Origin: Annona cherimola
Taxonomy: Eukaryota > Streptophyta > Magnoliopsida > Magnoliales > Annonaceae
Length of the DNA: 64,000 nt
Direction of reading: 5' to 3'
NCBI GenBank assembly: GCA_030490835.1
Contig: CM059973.1
Location: 89,177,641-89,241,640, forward strand
Of this stretch, positions 23,401-36,289 are shown in pieces. Positions within the stretch are counted from its first letter, which is position 1, and each line of letters starts with the position of its first letter. The notes under the pieces are model-generated. The model was not told the origin of the DNA and ran no database searches. It saw only the letters and a list, made by a program, of their open reading frames with translations. The position numbers and the translations under genes are program-made.

Positions 23401-24448
23401 GGCAGGTAACTTATCTTTCCCATTCTCACAACTCCTTTCCTGTCATATATGACACTTGTGTAAGAATGACCCTAATATCCCTCGGTAATTTCCTAACTGT
23501 AGGCTGTTTATGCACCCAAGTTTTGAATAACAATAACCGAACATAGATCTTGTTCTTCTATCTGCTATTCTTAAATTTCATTGGGTGTTTTTACTCGAAC
23601 CATATTCTGATGTTCTATTTCAGATAGACCATTTGATTTTAGAAAAGTTCATGGTTTAAAATGAACCTTAGTGCAATCACATGTGTAAATTGATCTTCTT
23701 CTACGATCCTCTATACAATTTGGAGACTTTTTGATGCAGTGCTTTAAGTTAACATTATCATTGGTCTTCGGTCTGGAGTTTCTGTGGCAATGGTTGTTGA
23801 TGGCTCGGGTCTGGTATATACTTATATTCGGTTATAGTGGAGATTGATCTCTCCAGTCAAACCATCTGCTGCATGGGTTGAAAACCACAATGCTTTAGTG
23901 CGGTAGATATTCTGCCAATTACTATCTTTGTTATTGTTCTTCTGGTCAAGCTGCTTCCTCTTCTTCTTTATTTCTCTTTTTAATTGTTTGTATTGCTGAC
24001 ATGATCTTTGTCTTGTTGGTTTTAGAGACTCTATGTTACAATGTTCCCTTGCAATGAGTGTGCTAAGATCATTATCCAGGTTAGCATTTTGTTCTTTTGT
24101 ATTGCCAATATGTACTTTATTTTTTTCAGCTTTATGATTGCCTTCTAATTGGAATGACTTTGCTATGGTGCTGTGGTGCTGATGGAAAGCAATCTTTTGT
24201 CTGGCAGTCTGGTGTCTCTGAAGTCATCTATTTTGTTGAGAAAAGTCTAAGCAATTCAAACACTGCATATTTAGCTTCTCACAGATTACTATCAATGGCT
24301 AGTATTAAGGTAAATCGTCTCCTTTCTCATAGTGCATCTATCCAAATATTTGATTTTTGCACTTGTAATATTTTCATTCCATTGATTTCAGGTGAGAAAG
24401 CATCAACCATTTATGGACCAAATCTTAATTAAGTTTGAGGAGCCCTAA
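20424..24448 (+). CDS. Deoxycytidylate (dCMP) deaminase, nine exons
   Basis: The enzyme deaminates dCMP to dUMP, feeding thymidylate synthase. Exons are 20424-20608, 21062-21137, 21284-21323, 22010-22068, 22152-22189, 23343-23406, 24026-24079, 24208-24309 and 24392-24448. All introns are GT-AG, and the joined frame is 675 nt (224 residues). Zinc-site motifs are CHAEVNAIL (His137; Glu139 as proton shuttle) and FPCNECAK (Cys163, Cys166). GIGYNGFPRGCSDDKLPW is the dCMP deaminase signature upstream of the zinc site. The C-terminal part (SGVSEVIYFVEK) completes the deaminase fold. Residues 1-60 are an extension absent from the roughly 178-residue human enzyme. It includes a hydrophobic stretch (ALISAAAVFGAAAASIF) that could be a membrane anchor or targeting signal. 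The start is chosen because it is the first ATG of the exon and gives this extension. Intron 1 holds a partial copy of the exon-1 start. No frame break was found. Confidence 0.93.
20787..20844 (+). repeat. Partial duplicate of exon-1 start inside intron 1, with an E2F-like word
   Basis: The segment 20807-20844 repeats the bases around the start codon (20407-20444) with few changes, sharing ACCATGAATTCCAGGGACTT. The copy soon hits TGA (MNSRDLA then stop), so it cannot encode the protein start. Just before it, TTTGGCGG at 20787-20794 fits the E2F consensus. It looks like a local duplication of the 5' end. Confidence 0.75.
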
Positions 24449-25379
24449 ATCTTAATCAAGTATGAGTCAAAGCTCCTGTACATGTATCTGCTAGATGGAT
24501 GCTTGTGCTTTCAAAGCATGTTTCCGAATATCATTAGCGGCGTTCTTTGCTGTAGTTGGCTAAGAAAGATTCAAGTTTGGCAATGGCTTTAGGAATGCCT
24601 GGCACATTGCACTGTACTCATTGAGTCGCTCCCATAAATTTCTCTTCCTTTCATTTCATCAGTCAGTAATCTGGTTGGTTAGACCAGGTTGGGATTCTAC
24701 TCGGCCTTTAATGGTGCATATGATATTTATTTAATTCACTAGGGTATAGCCATTGCTTTGCAAATTGGATTCAGAGAGGAGCTCCACCAGCCATGGAAAT
24801 CATAATTGTATAAGATGAAGAAAGTCAGAGAAAATGGCTTATGAGTTGTTAGTTGCGACAGTTTGTCCTAGCAATTTCAAAATATTGAACTGTATGAACC
24901 TTTTGACTGTCTATATGCAAATCTTTTTTTCCAGATAGCCATTTATAATAATAATAATAATAATTATTATTATTTTTGTTGTATCGTTTTTGTTATATTA
25001 TTATTAGCTTTCAATATTTGAAGGTAATTGACACAGGTTTTGACTGATTCGCATGTGGGGCTTCTCCTGTTGTTTTTTGTTGCGCCTCCATTTTGAAGAT
25101 TGGTGCTATTTTAAGCGTTATGCTTATGCATAGCTTATTATAGAAAATTTGTAAAATTATTTGCTCGGGCGGTTATCTTTTGAAGGATTTATTTATAAGT
25201 TGGGGTCTTTTATTTTGATAAAAAAGTGACTTGTTTTGGGATGTGACATCAATTTCCAGAAGCTCCGTTGAATGTTTTTTTATTTTTATTTTTAAAATTT
25301 AAATTTTTTTTTAGATTGACCCCTTGATCAGATGGAAAACTGACGAGGATGGAAGGGAAGAAAATAGGCTATCCTTTCA
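24449..25379. other. 3' flank of dCMP deaminase and spacer
   Basis: The first few hundred bases should carry the 3' UTR. An (ATA)n/(ATT)n palindromic microsatellite lies at about 24945-24974. No further gene is seen before the receptor-like fragment. Confidence 0.5.
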
Positions 25380-25905
25380 GTCAGAGATCTTTCGAGCAAC
25401 AGACTTCATGGCCCCATTCCAGAGTCGGTGATGTAAGGTTTCTTCGATCACTTAACATGTTCTTCAATAGATTCACAGGTCAAATTCATGCATCTCTTGG
25501 AAACCTCAGCTTCTTGGAGACGTTGGATCCGTCACAGAATCGCTTGTCAGGAGAGATCCCTCCACAGCTAACCAAGGTAAACAATTTTGGAGTGTTGAAT
25601 CTTTCTCACAGCCAGCTGATGGGACCAATCGAAGAGGCCAGCGGTTCCCCACATTCAACAATGATTCCTTTTGTATTTGGGATTGTAGGGGCTTTCCCTC
25701 ACAAGACAATGTGCAAAAGCCAAAAATCTTGCACCAATATCCAGGCAAATACTGGGCAAATTCGTGTGGGACTTCCTAAAAATCGGGGTGGGCGTCGGAC
25801 GGTTCTTTCGGACTGGTACTTTTTTTTTTGGATGAAATTCGGAGTCTGGTTCTTAGGACCGAGGGAAGGAGAGAATTCGTCCTGTTTATTGACAGAATGC
25901 TGTAG
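25380..25905 (+). pseudogene. C-terminal fragment of an LRR receptor-like protein (RLP), frameshifted
   Basis: Leucine-rich-repeat text is spread over all three frames: DLSSNRLHGPIPESV first, then a shift to RFLRSLNMFFNRFTGQI, LGNLSFLETLD, QNRLSGEIPPQLTK and VLNLSHSQLMGPI. After another shift come FPTFNNDSF, KFVWDFLKIGVGVG and finally FFFWDEIRSLVLRT through FVLFIDRML, stop at 25903-25905. This is the order of the last repeats, the C-terminal cap and the juxtamembrane tail of plant RLPs, which perceive extracellular ligands at the plasma membrane. The N-terminal ectodomain is absent and at least two frameshifts are present. The cysteine cap and the membrane segment are degraded. It is a dead fragment, probably moved by duplication. 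No TSD or poly(A) was found. Confidence 0.85.
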
Positions 25906-27060
25906 TTCATTTTCCCCACAGAAGAATTTACTCCAAATTAGTTCTGTTGAAAGCAGTTGGCTATGTGAAAATGAATAACTGGAAGAAAATTGAATTAAGA
26001 GGCTACCTTCATGCGGTCTAAGACATTAACGTTCACAACTGTAATTTTGAACTCTTTTGTATGCTTCTATTAATAGAGGCCCCAGTTTCAATGAAACGAG
26101 CGCGGTTCGCTCCCAATGGCTGAATCTTCTAGTGTAAAAACAGTCCATTGCGAAAGGCGTTTGAATATTAGTAGAAGAATACCGGACAATTAATATCAAT
26201 AAATGGTATCACAAGTATCAAAGACGAGTCAAAACAAAACATAAGAAACAATGTGGCTAATGTATCCTATAGCAAGTAAATTCCATATCAAACATATCTT
26301 AAACTCTAAACCAAAAGGCAAGAGCAGGAGAAGGTTCTACTCAAAAACTCTACTATCTACGTCCTGTCGTTCACTGCCGGATTCCCAGGACATTCGTGTC
26401 AGAAAAAAATGCCTGAGTGTGAACGGTCCAACGTTAATTACTGGCTTGAAGCGCTTTGTGTTGATATATATCGAATGCGTTTAGCAACTCAACTAGTCAT
26501 GACTCGTCACACCTCGTCTCTTCTTTTCCATGAATAAATTTTAATGCTGATAACTATGGGGAATTTTTACTACGAACGTAAGATGCAAGTAAGAACAGCA
26601 CATGGTATGAATTTCTTGTGTGCGGATGGCGATTGCCCATGTGGGCCTGATTCGCAGCAATGTTAGTATCATGGCAGTGATCTGTTGGAGCTCCTAATGA
26701 ACTGATTACAGCACAGACATTCAAGCATGTTGAGTAACAAATCGCTGGTTGCGTGCTTCCCAATAAGGTTAAGAGAGGGAGTACAAAACATTGAGGCCTG
26801 AGATTTTCCAGGATAAGAGATCGGTTCTGATGATTCATCGCAACAAGCTGGGATCAGCTGTCGCAATCGTCTGCACGAGTGTCATGTTTGAACAAGCCCA
26901 TTAGTCTCGGAACAAAGCTACCGAAATGCCAAACAATGGACTGACATTTCATTTCTCAACTTTTGTTAGCTCCTGAAAACCTTCAATCTGGGTGGTTTCT
27001 GGTTCTCAACCAACTAGTTGCGGACTCTACTTGCCCAGAGGAAGCAGATTTCCGTGCCAG
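25906..27060. other. Spacer and 3' flank of the Ig-like membrane protein gene
   Basis: No gene is supported. The minus-strand gene ends at 27061, so its 3' UTR should occupy the right part of this stretch. Confidence 0.5.
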
Positions 27061-30000
27061 TTAATCTTCTCTGTGGCTAGCATCCACAGAATCATCAGCA
27101 GATGATTCGTCTGAATTACCCTTTTCTTTTGGTTCATGGCTAGTACTGGCCCACTCACCATGCCTTCTACCCCCTGAAAAACTTGCTTTTGCCATCTTCT
27201 GCAGCATCTTCAACTCGGCCTTAGACTCTTTCAGTCCTTTGAGTTGCTTCCCTTCTCCATCACTCATCCTACTCCTTTGAAGTGGTGGAGGCCTGTTACC
27301 TTGCAATGATGATCCGGTCTCTGCTCCAATCTGTGGACTCCTAGGAGCCTCTGTAGCTTGATAATCAACTTGTCCAGGACTGCACACGGGAACAACTGTT
27401 GCAGTCATGACACTTAAAGGGTCAACTAGTGCTCCACCCATGTCTCTTCTTTGAAGCTCTGTTTCTGGACTTCCATGTACTACTGGGACTAGGCCAGTTT
27501 TTGGTTGCGATGATTTGGGCATGAGCCTAGGCCAATGTTTTCTGGGAAGGAAAGGAATGACGAGGCCTTTTGCTACACATTTCAATCCATGTTTTAAAGA
27601 ACGATTTTGTGCCTGGGGGAGTCTTAATAAGCATTTGATTAGAGCGTACCATTCATTCATGAGCTGACAGGTGAAACTGATGAAAAGAAGGGCCAACATT
27701 GCTCGACCAATACTCCTCTCATATTTAAATCCATTCCACCGATCAATGTAGAATGAAAGTGCAAAAATGGCCATCTGACATAAAAGAGATGCGCCTTCTG
27801 CCACGTGCACTCCCCTCCTAATGAATGGCTTGAGAGAGAAAAGATACAAGAACTGGACTAGTGTGATGCCAAGAGCAATGATACACGGCCTTCGGTCACA
27901 TGATTGATCAATTGATGTATAGGCTCCAGAAATGACACCCAATCCAGCTTTTCGGAGCAGATCGAGAATTAAATATGCTGATCTAGCGCATCCAAGAAGC
28001 CTATCTGATGTGGTTAGTTTAGTTTCTCCACGGCTATCGTCTGAGCTTACAGGCCGCATTCTTCCAGTGCCACTTCGGTGGCTATCTGACCACTCTTGTA
28101 TGCTGCTCAAATCATTCCTGTCAACTAATATAAATCTTGGAGGTCCTTTTCGGTCTTCAAACAAGATTCCGAACCTCAGAAGGAAAGTTGGTGGCAATCC
28201 TTCCCAATGGAACCATTTTCCCGTGGTTGGCCTCCCTATGAAGAAGCACAAAAACTTGACATGCCATGAATCGTCTGCATCTATCTGCTTTACTTCTTTA
28301 TATTGAACAAAGCTTCCCATGAACACTGCAACTATCAGGAATAAGAACACTGACAAGATAAATGCAGCCGGGACAGCTAGCAGCAAAGAACCAGTGATGA
28401 TCCCTGCAGTTGTGCCACCTGAAAACACGAAACTTTAAAACATCTATGACTTCCTAATGCTCAAAGACATTCATCAGGTGGGCCTCCCAACATATCTTTT
28501 TCAGAGAGCCAATTATCACCGGGAGATCAGTAGCGTTGGTAGACAGATAGAGAATGGTTAGACATAACAAGCCCAAAGTTAACACCCAAAAGCATGATTA
28601 TTGTTCCCGTTTGGTTTTCTGTCTCAGGAGCAACTTGTTGGGTTCACTGGACGAATGGCTGAACCTCAAGATGTTTTGCCGGAATCTTACCTTTAATAAT
28701 AAAAGATGATGATTGGCATATACAAGGAAGCATGAGAATAAGAAGGAAAAGTTCGAATCTTGGAACTGAAAGTATTCCATGATCAGATGTTCCTGTCCTC
28801 CATCTCAGAAGTACCAGCACCAAGAAATGCACTGTAAGCAAGCTGCTACCAGCCACTCCAAGCCAGAACATGTTCATTTTGAAGTCTTCCCATCTGCATG
28901 CAAGTTTCAGAGAACATGGATGGTGATTATGGTTTGAGAAAAAAGCATACATGAAGAGATTGAGCTTACCCTGTATATTTCTCCATGCTTTTGATGACAT
29001 TGGCGGCAGTTAGTGGCTCTCCTCTCTGCAACGCAGTTCTTACTGTTGTTAGGAAAGTGCTAAAAGCCCATGAAATGTTGATGTCGTCCATGCATAAATT
29101 ACAATGTTTTTCAATGGTTATGTCACACGACAGAAATGTTCAAGCTCAAAAAATCAGGAAAGCTGATCATTAGGTGAAACACCTTTCTTCGTGTTTGTTG
29201 CCAGCTAATGAGTGATGAACAGGAACATGCTAAAACCTAGGTCACAACGAATGCACTATGAGGTCCATCTTATGGCTGATTTGTTTCATGTACCATCATG
29301 TTGACACGTATTCCAGCTGTGAGTTGGATATTATCCTCCAAGATGATGATACTTGCCGTCAGTGAATGGAACTGAACATAAGCTTTGTTCGAGTCGAATG
29401 CTCACCAAGAAGTAAATGAAATATTCAGCAGATTCCAGAGGCCGACCATAAGCGGTGTCTTTCATGCTGATATTCTTCAACATGTGTATCTCACCAATCT
29501 CAAGTTTACATGGGTCCATATGAGAGGACATGGGTACCCCTGCAGGTCTCTCATAGAGTCTTGCATGGTTAGGAAGGATTGGCAACGTTGCTCCACCCTT
29601 TGGTCGCTGAAAGTCCTCTTTGAACAATGAAGCAATGCAGCTTGAATTTCCATGTTTTACTGATTCAGAATTGCTAGAGGATTTGTTAAACAATCCCCGA
29701 TATCTCACCAAAAGTTTAGTGGCACCTTCATATGGATAGGTTGGCCAGACTTGATTATCTTCATGCTTCCAGGGAAGCTTTTCACGAGGCATAAGCCATC
29801 TGAGGCCTTTTGTAGTCTCAGAATATTCTATTGGAAGGCTAACTGAAGTCCAGTCCGAAAGGACAAACGCTTGTAGGTGTCCGTATGTCCCCTGCAAGAA
29901 AACTCAAATAATTGTCCAGCGGTAGAAACAGCAATACGTATCACTAGGCATATGTTGCATATAAGTACACCTCATTGACTGAACGAGTCATCGGATGGCC

Positions 30001-33000
30001 AGCTTACATGGAGCTAAGGATATATAAAATTGGATTCTCAAAAGGTCGAGGTTTTGGATTATTGCATAAGGTAGAAGTACAGTCAACAGATGGAAACCAT
30101 AACGTCAGTGGCTTGAATTATTCAAAAATTCACGAACTCTCACCCAATAATTGTTGTTCAAGAGTAGAGAGTACCATCAATCCCAAAAAAGAAAATGTAG
30201 ATGTTACCAAACGATATAATCTGATCTAGCACCTCTGCTTCTGGTATGTTTGTGTTTGTTTGATCAGGCCAGTTGTGGGTAGCATTAGTGTTCATTCCGT
30301 GATTTGAACATAATACTTACCAAAAGATTCCTGGAAGGATCTGCGATGACCATATTGGTTGTGCCACTAGTTAGGCCCCCTATTGCTGCAAGATTTGTTG
30401 AGGAGAGAGCAAGAATAGCAGCTGCCACTGATGTTGCCAATAGTCCAGCTGTCACAAAAGACTGCAATGCAACTGATACAGCGGGTGGTGAATCTGCATA
30501 CAGATGTTGGAATCAGGAAACACGAGATTGGTAACAAGTATGATAAGCATCGAGAGTTGGACATGTTCAACTATACTACGGTAAGTAGACAGTTGTAGGC
30601 GTGCAATGTGTTTGTGGGGTCTAAAATTTAATCCTGACAACGTGATAATTCGAAAGGGAAAACCAAAGTTCAAGTTTCAGTACTTCCACTTAAACTTCTG
30701 TAAAATGGTCATGCGTTGGTCTGATCCAAGAAGTGTTCTTAAGGCAAGCTATGTATTTTGATATGCCTCAGGTATTCGTTCAGCAGTTGGGGCTGTAGAA
30801 AGGTCAAGCAAAGCTGAGGTGGAGTTGAACTTGAGGCATGCTGGCCTGACTGAAGCTTGGCTTGACAAGCAAAAGCCTCAGTTCAAGCTTAAATATTCAT
30901 GCTTGTTAGTCTAGGCTCAACCCTCAAGCCTTTTGAATGGAGCTTAGCCAGATGGCTACGTCGGAGTCCTGTCAATGGTTCCCTTTGTGGCACTGTGAAC
31001 CTTTAAAATTTTCAGATATAAGATGATCCAAGCTGACCGATTGGTAACCCCACAAAGAGAAACTTATATTCAATTAGACAATAGTAAGGGCCAGCTCTCA
31101 TAAACCAGATGACCTACTACCCACAGTGGAAACCAAATTATGCTATTGGGTACACTTTTTCTTCGGTCGTGCTGTCAACTTCTCAACTGTCAAGTCCATA
31201 GGCAAAACAAGATCCTCCCGATTTCCAATCTTCATTGTAGAAATCAAGAATATAAGGTAAACGAATTAGAGTTAAGTAGATAAGAAGAAGATTCCTACAA
31301 TGCCTCACTTCCAATTGGTTAGAAGCTAGATTTAAATTTCCAGCAATGTCATTTGCTTTGCCTCCGGGAACAAGAACTGAAACCACTTCCTTAGATACAT
31401 CTGAGATGGTAAATGAGTATAAAGCTCTTGAGAGCTCCTTAAATCTGCAAAAAGGAAAAATGATGATAAGAGCCAACCGTTATAAAAATCTTCACATGCA
31501 GACCTTCATCCCTATTTCTACTACTCAATTCTTCTAATGATTGCCGCAATGCAATCTTCTTATGGAACTAGCTGGTTTCCATTATATTATTGTGATTTTT
31601 TCAAAAAACTAAGATATTAAACTTCATTTGCCACGGAGCAAAATCTGGACATTTTTTGCAAAATTCAAAGGAGGATTCCTCCATAGGTTTCCCATTTCGC
31701 TTAATATGGCATTGGTACAATGCACCTTGGTATACTTAGTCTCAGTACACTTGGGCATTTTAACCCAATTTTTTTATTTTTTTATTTTTTAGAATTTTTT
31801 ATACAATTATTGATCTAAGTTATTTAATATGTGTATCAAGTTTTACCAATTTTGGATCTCTTTAGATTTTTTTTTTAATTTTTGAAAATCAGTGACATTT
31901 TTAGCAATTTAAAATGACACTAATTTTCAAAAATAAAAAATTTCTAAAAATGGTAAAACTTGATATACATGTACACCTAGGTGCATCCAAGTGCATTTAG
32001 ACCCTTCCATTCTTAATAACCATTTTGATACAACAACCACCTGTCATCTATTTCAGTCCTAAAAACTTCCTTGTTATAAAATGACTTTTACAATTACCCA
32101 TCAAATGTGGATACAGCCTGATATATGTGGTACAGTGATTAAAATCTTATGAAACATCATGGTTTGAGAAATCGACACCACTGAGTGCGGATCTTGCAGT
32201 TTTCAGATGCTAGAATGTTATTACAGTCAACGCACGACACTAAGACACAGTAATTGGGCAAAACTGTAGTTGATGAAAGTTCAAAAGCTTCTGAGCGTTA
32301 GTGCCTGCACCTGCCTTGAAATTCTGCCTCCTCCGACTTCTACTGCAGATGCATCAAACCCAAAAACTGGCTTTGTGAATTCAACTATGACATTGATGCT
32401 GGACTCCTTGGTAGGCCTTCGGGAGGCAGTACTTACCCTTACACTGGGCTTTGTGGAATCTATCATATAAATCAGCCATCAGATTTCTATATTCCCCCAA
32501 GTAAGTACGTTGGTAATACACAGAAACGAAAAGGGCATACCGTAGAGGAACGTGATTGGTGCGACAGGAGAAACAATGGTTCCAGACCGACTAACAAGAG
32601 CATTTGGTTGAAGTCTAAGTGTGACAATCTCTGTTTCTGACATGTTTTGGAGCTGAACAAAAGCAGAAATATCACCATTCATATATTATGAAGTTCCTTA
32701 GGTAATTGGCAAATATACGTGATACAGCTGAATGCAGTTTGTGTCTTTGTGATTACTTTCTTAATACATGTTTTATCTATCATGAGGCCATGCTTAGGTT
32801 GCAATGGACTCTATTATTCTGACATCGTTATTTCAATTCAGGAGTTCATCAAAATGTACCCTAGATCTTGTAGCCCAGTTCAAGAGTTCATCTTAATGTA
32901 AATACATTCCAAACAAAATAGGTACTTATTATTCTATGATGGACTAAGATTTTGTGTCCATCAATGACATCAGATAGGCATATTATTGTGGTTACGTTCA

Positions 33001-36000
33001 CATGGTGCTGTAAATCATACTGGATGGAACTCAATGTCTAGTGGGTAATCTGAAAGTTCAAAGTGGATGGACCACCCCCCAACATTTTAGATTTGAAGAT
33101 CGTGTTCATCATTCTGACCTTCACAATGGACATCTTTTTCCCCTCTTTTTTCCTCACCTGTTATTTCATAAGCTAATAACAAAAAGGCCATCTTCTCTTG
33201 ATAAGAATTTTTTTTAGAAATTTGTTATCTGCCAAGGGTGCCCTATAACATCCGAAGGCTGGATCACTGAAAATTGTAAAGCTAGCACGGTCATGCACAT
33301 AATTCTGCAACAGAACTAAATGTCTGAATACACAATAAGAAAAGGTATAAAGTGCGATGGAGCTGAGTGCTTACTTTGAAGCGAAACCTTCTGCCACGAT
33401 CGCCACTATGGATAGGTAGGAGAGTGCCCACACTAGCATGCAATGCGCTAAGAACTTCTTCTGTTGAATTTAGAACATGATCACTCAACTCCAGACAAAT
33501 ATGCAACTCTTCTGCTTTATTTGTTGCAAGAATGGTTCTTGCCACCTTGCTGATCTCTAATTCATAGGCTGGAACCATTGTCCATAGATCGGCATGAACT
33601 GGCCTCCTGTCTGCACAACCAATAAATATTCCAAATAAAGGTCAGTAAATGCATGACAAGGAATTAATCCAAAAGACTATAGGGCCATAGGCTCGTTTGA
33701 GTGTTAGGAATTTCCAATACGACCATTAACTGGCCAACGGTCACTTGATTAAACGGGTCCTTTTATACTTTTGCATCGAACAATATAAAAATTCATCTCA
33801 CTTTATGCATGCGGTTATGTATTAGACAGAAAGATTGTTGGTTCTGCAATAAATGACTAACTGCCAGATCAACTCCTTTCAGTTAGCACGAAATTTGTGC
33901 TTTGGAATTTTCTTCCGAGGGTCCATTTGGTAAGATATAAATAAAAAGTCAAGAAAAGTTGTGTCAAACATTTTTTAAAAATGAGAAATTGATGTAACAT
34001 GATAGGGATAAAAAAATAAAAATGACAAAAGAACAAAGATAATGTATCAGTCAAAAATATATATATTTTTAATACGATACCAAATGGACCTGGAATCTCA
34101 ACGAACATCACCTGTTTAGTAAGCTCCTATTCGGTCCATTTGTTTGTCCATGGAACTGGCAAGTGTCATTTATCACAACGAAATATTTATTCGCAAGACT
34201 TCCATTCATCACCCCCTCCCCCACAAAAAAAAAAAAAAAAACCTACTTTTCTAACCGAAACATTTTTAAGTGAAGAAGGGGAGCCTTTTCATGCAGCGAT
34301 AAAAGCAGTCGCTGTGTGACCACGTGAAGGACACACTAGCTCTTTTCGTGGAAAAGACCTCTCGCTTTGTAAGTATGATTGTATACTTTTAGACACATTG
34401 ATAAAGAAGATGATCAAGACTAATTTTTTACCAAAACGAATAAAAGTAAGCGATTCATTTGTCCTTGTGAATAGATTTCCAGCCTGATCTGCACAGAACT
34501 TATCAGCCATTTGAACAACCACACGGCCATAAATGCTGTCCATGGATAGATTTATGACAAGTCTATATTTGATGTTGGGTTGGATCTCCTGAAGCGTGGA
34601 TGCGTCTACACTGGCTGGCCCATACGTAACAACCTACAAAAGAAACTTATTCCTTGAGGGATCGACTTTAGAAACTAAAACTCAGTACTTGGTTATAGGG
34701 AAAAATGAAAGGAAGAAAAAAAGACGAAATGAAAAGAAAACTTAGTACTTTGTTTTTAGCAGACGTTCGCAAGGAGATGAAGAGAATCGACTTACACTGC
34801 AGGCTGAAGCATTTACACATTGGAAGCCACCTAAGCCAATGCAAGCCTCGGTGAATGTGACCTCAATAGTGACATTTGCACCGTTTGTAAAACTTCTTTT
34901 GCTGACAATAGTGGCAGTTGGTGGTATTGAATCTGCAATAAGTCAACAAGGTAACAGGAAATAATCCAGAATTTCAGATAGTATATAGCAATTGAAACTG
35001 TTTTGGGACGAAAAAGATTTCAGATGCATAGTCACAGTCTAGAAATAAAAGTTTAACGAGTAAGGTATTCACCTATGTACCATCTAAAAGCTGATGAATT
35101 CGTTTCTCCAGAAGATGTTGTGACGTTGAGAAGGAAATAATGGTACTGGTTTTCAGTTAAGTTCTTTAAAATGATGGAGCCAGGAGGACATGAACTCAAT
35201 GGGTGGCCGTCAAGCTGTTCGAGGTAGCAGAGTTAGAAAGTTTGTCTGATTATATGTAAAAACACACTTTGAAAAATGATGGTGTCAGATGTTTCCGACA
35301 ATCCCGCTCAATGGTCGTTGCAGCTGGACTAACGGTCCTAATCACCACAGAACTCACTGTTTTGAAATTAACATAATCATCGCCATAATGCATTGGGCTT
35401 ATCAATTAATTTTGCATCCATTTGATTCAAAATTATGATCAGCTAGCTCCGCAATTGCTTAAGAAAGCTGACAAAGTCATTTATTCTGTATGGACAAAGA
35501 TAAAATAGAATCAATAGCATACAGAATTAAAAAAGAAAACAAGGACGTCGTCTCTCTCCTGTTCTTCACAGAATAGTGTTTGATTCATTGATTGAAAATA
35601 TTGAGCTGCTGCATCCAGCAAATCTCATATTTTGTCCTAGTTAAGTTCCTCTTCGAGCACTCAGTCTTATTCTACTTCCTTTGGCAACATCCCTATTCAC
35701 AAATTCCTCTTCATTTTCTAATTCAGTAATTTTGTCTGATGTCTTTGCGTGCCTGGAGATAGCATGGAAGCCAAGTTCTCAGCTGTCTGTCTACCAGGTC
35801 CACCTGTGCTCTATGTTCGAGCACCCTGACCGAAAATCCAGGCTTAGCTATGTATATAAATTTACTGGATTAGCAAATGACATAAAACTCGTGATCTTTT
35901 CTGCAAGCAAACACTAAAACAGGTTTAACGAACAGAATATAGCCTGCCTGTGCATGTTTGTGCTGGTTATTCGGTAACGTGATGTTCTTCATGCTCCATC

Positions 36001-36289
36001 ACAAAGAAATGGAGTAGATAATGATGTGCATGTAACACCAACAGCAGAAATGATTGAAGTCCCCACCAAAGCGAAACAGCTTTACCTCACAGTGTATGGA
36101 ACACTCATGATTCCTGCATGGATTTTTGCCATCTGCCCCTTGGATGTTGTAATGGAAAGTGGCTGCAGAGAACCTTGTTCGAGCTGCCGGTGCTCGATCG
36201 AATCTCACCAAAACATCTGACCCACCAAGTTGCACCAGAGCTATCATCACTAGAGAAGCATATAGCTGAAGAACCAAGAACAAACCCAT
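27061..36289 (-). CDS. 1199-residue membrane protein with Ig-like extracellular repeats and a polytopic C-terminal half, thirteen exons
   Basis: Exons in order are 36289-36086, 35214-35073, 34932-34796, 34633-34432, 33610-33375, 32652-32541, 32459-32315, 31444-31299, 30493-30321, 29891-29406, 29025-28970, 28893-28691 and 28418-27061. The sum is 3600 nt, in frame throughout. Intron 7 is GC-AG and the others are GT-AG. Residues 1-25 form a signal peptide (MGLFLVLQLYASLVMIALV). Segments starting DSIPPTATIVS (about 116), DRRPVHADLW (about 229) and DSTKPSVRVS (about 345) each begin at a phase-1 intron with the D-x-x-x-P opening of bacterial-Ig-like repeats. Hydrophobic segments lie near 453-475, 687-710, 722-747, 754-784, 926-944, 954-972 and 986-1009. 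A 162-residue loop lies in exon 10, and the tail of about 190 residues is hydrophilic. This points to a cell-surface or endomembrane protein with several Ig-like modules. I recognise the architecture as a conserved plant protein but know no proven function. A channel-like role is only a guess. Confidence 0.85.
31716..32000. mobile_element. Foldback MITE in intron 7 of the Ig-like gene
   Basis: The left arm is rich in words such as AATGCACCTTGG and AGTACACTTGGGC. The right arm mirrors them with ACACCTAGGTGC and CCAAGTGCATTT. The core inverts AATCAGTGACATTTTTAGC against AAAATGACACTAATTTTC. It shares these core words with the 14796-15203 Mutator-type element and is probably a decayed relative. 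No clean 9-bp duplication remains. Confidence 0.65.
33919..34091. mobile_element. 173-bp PIF-like MITE in intron 4 of the Ig-like gene
   Basis: The left end GGGTCCATTTGGTA is inverted at the right end as TACCAAATGGACC. The interior is AT-rich and has no coding capacity. The terminal word matches the element at 40196-40482. A 3-bp target copy is not clear. Confidence 0.7.
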
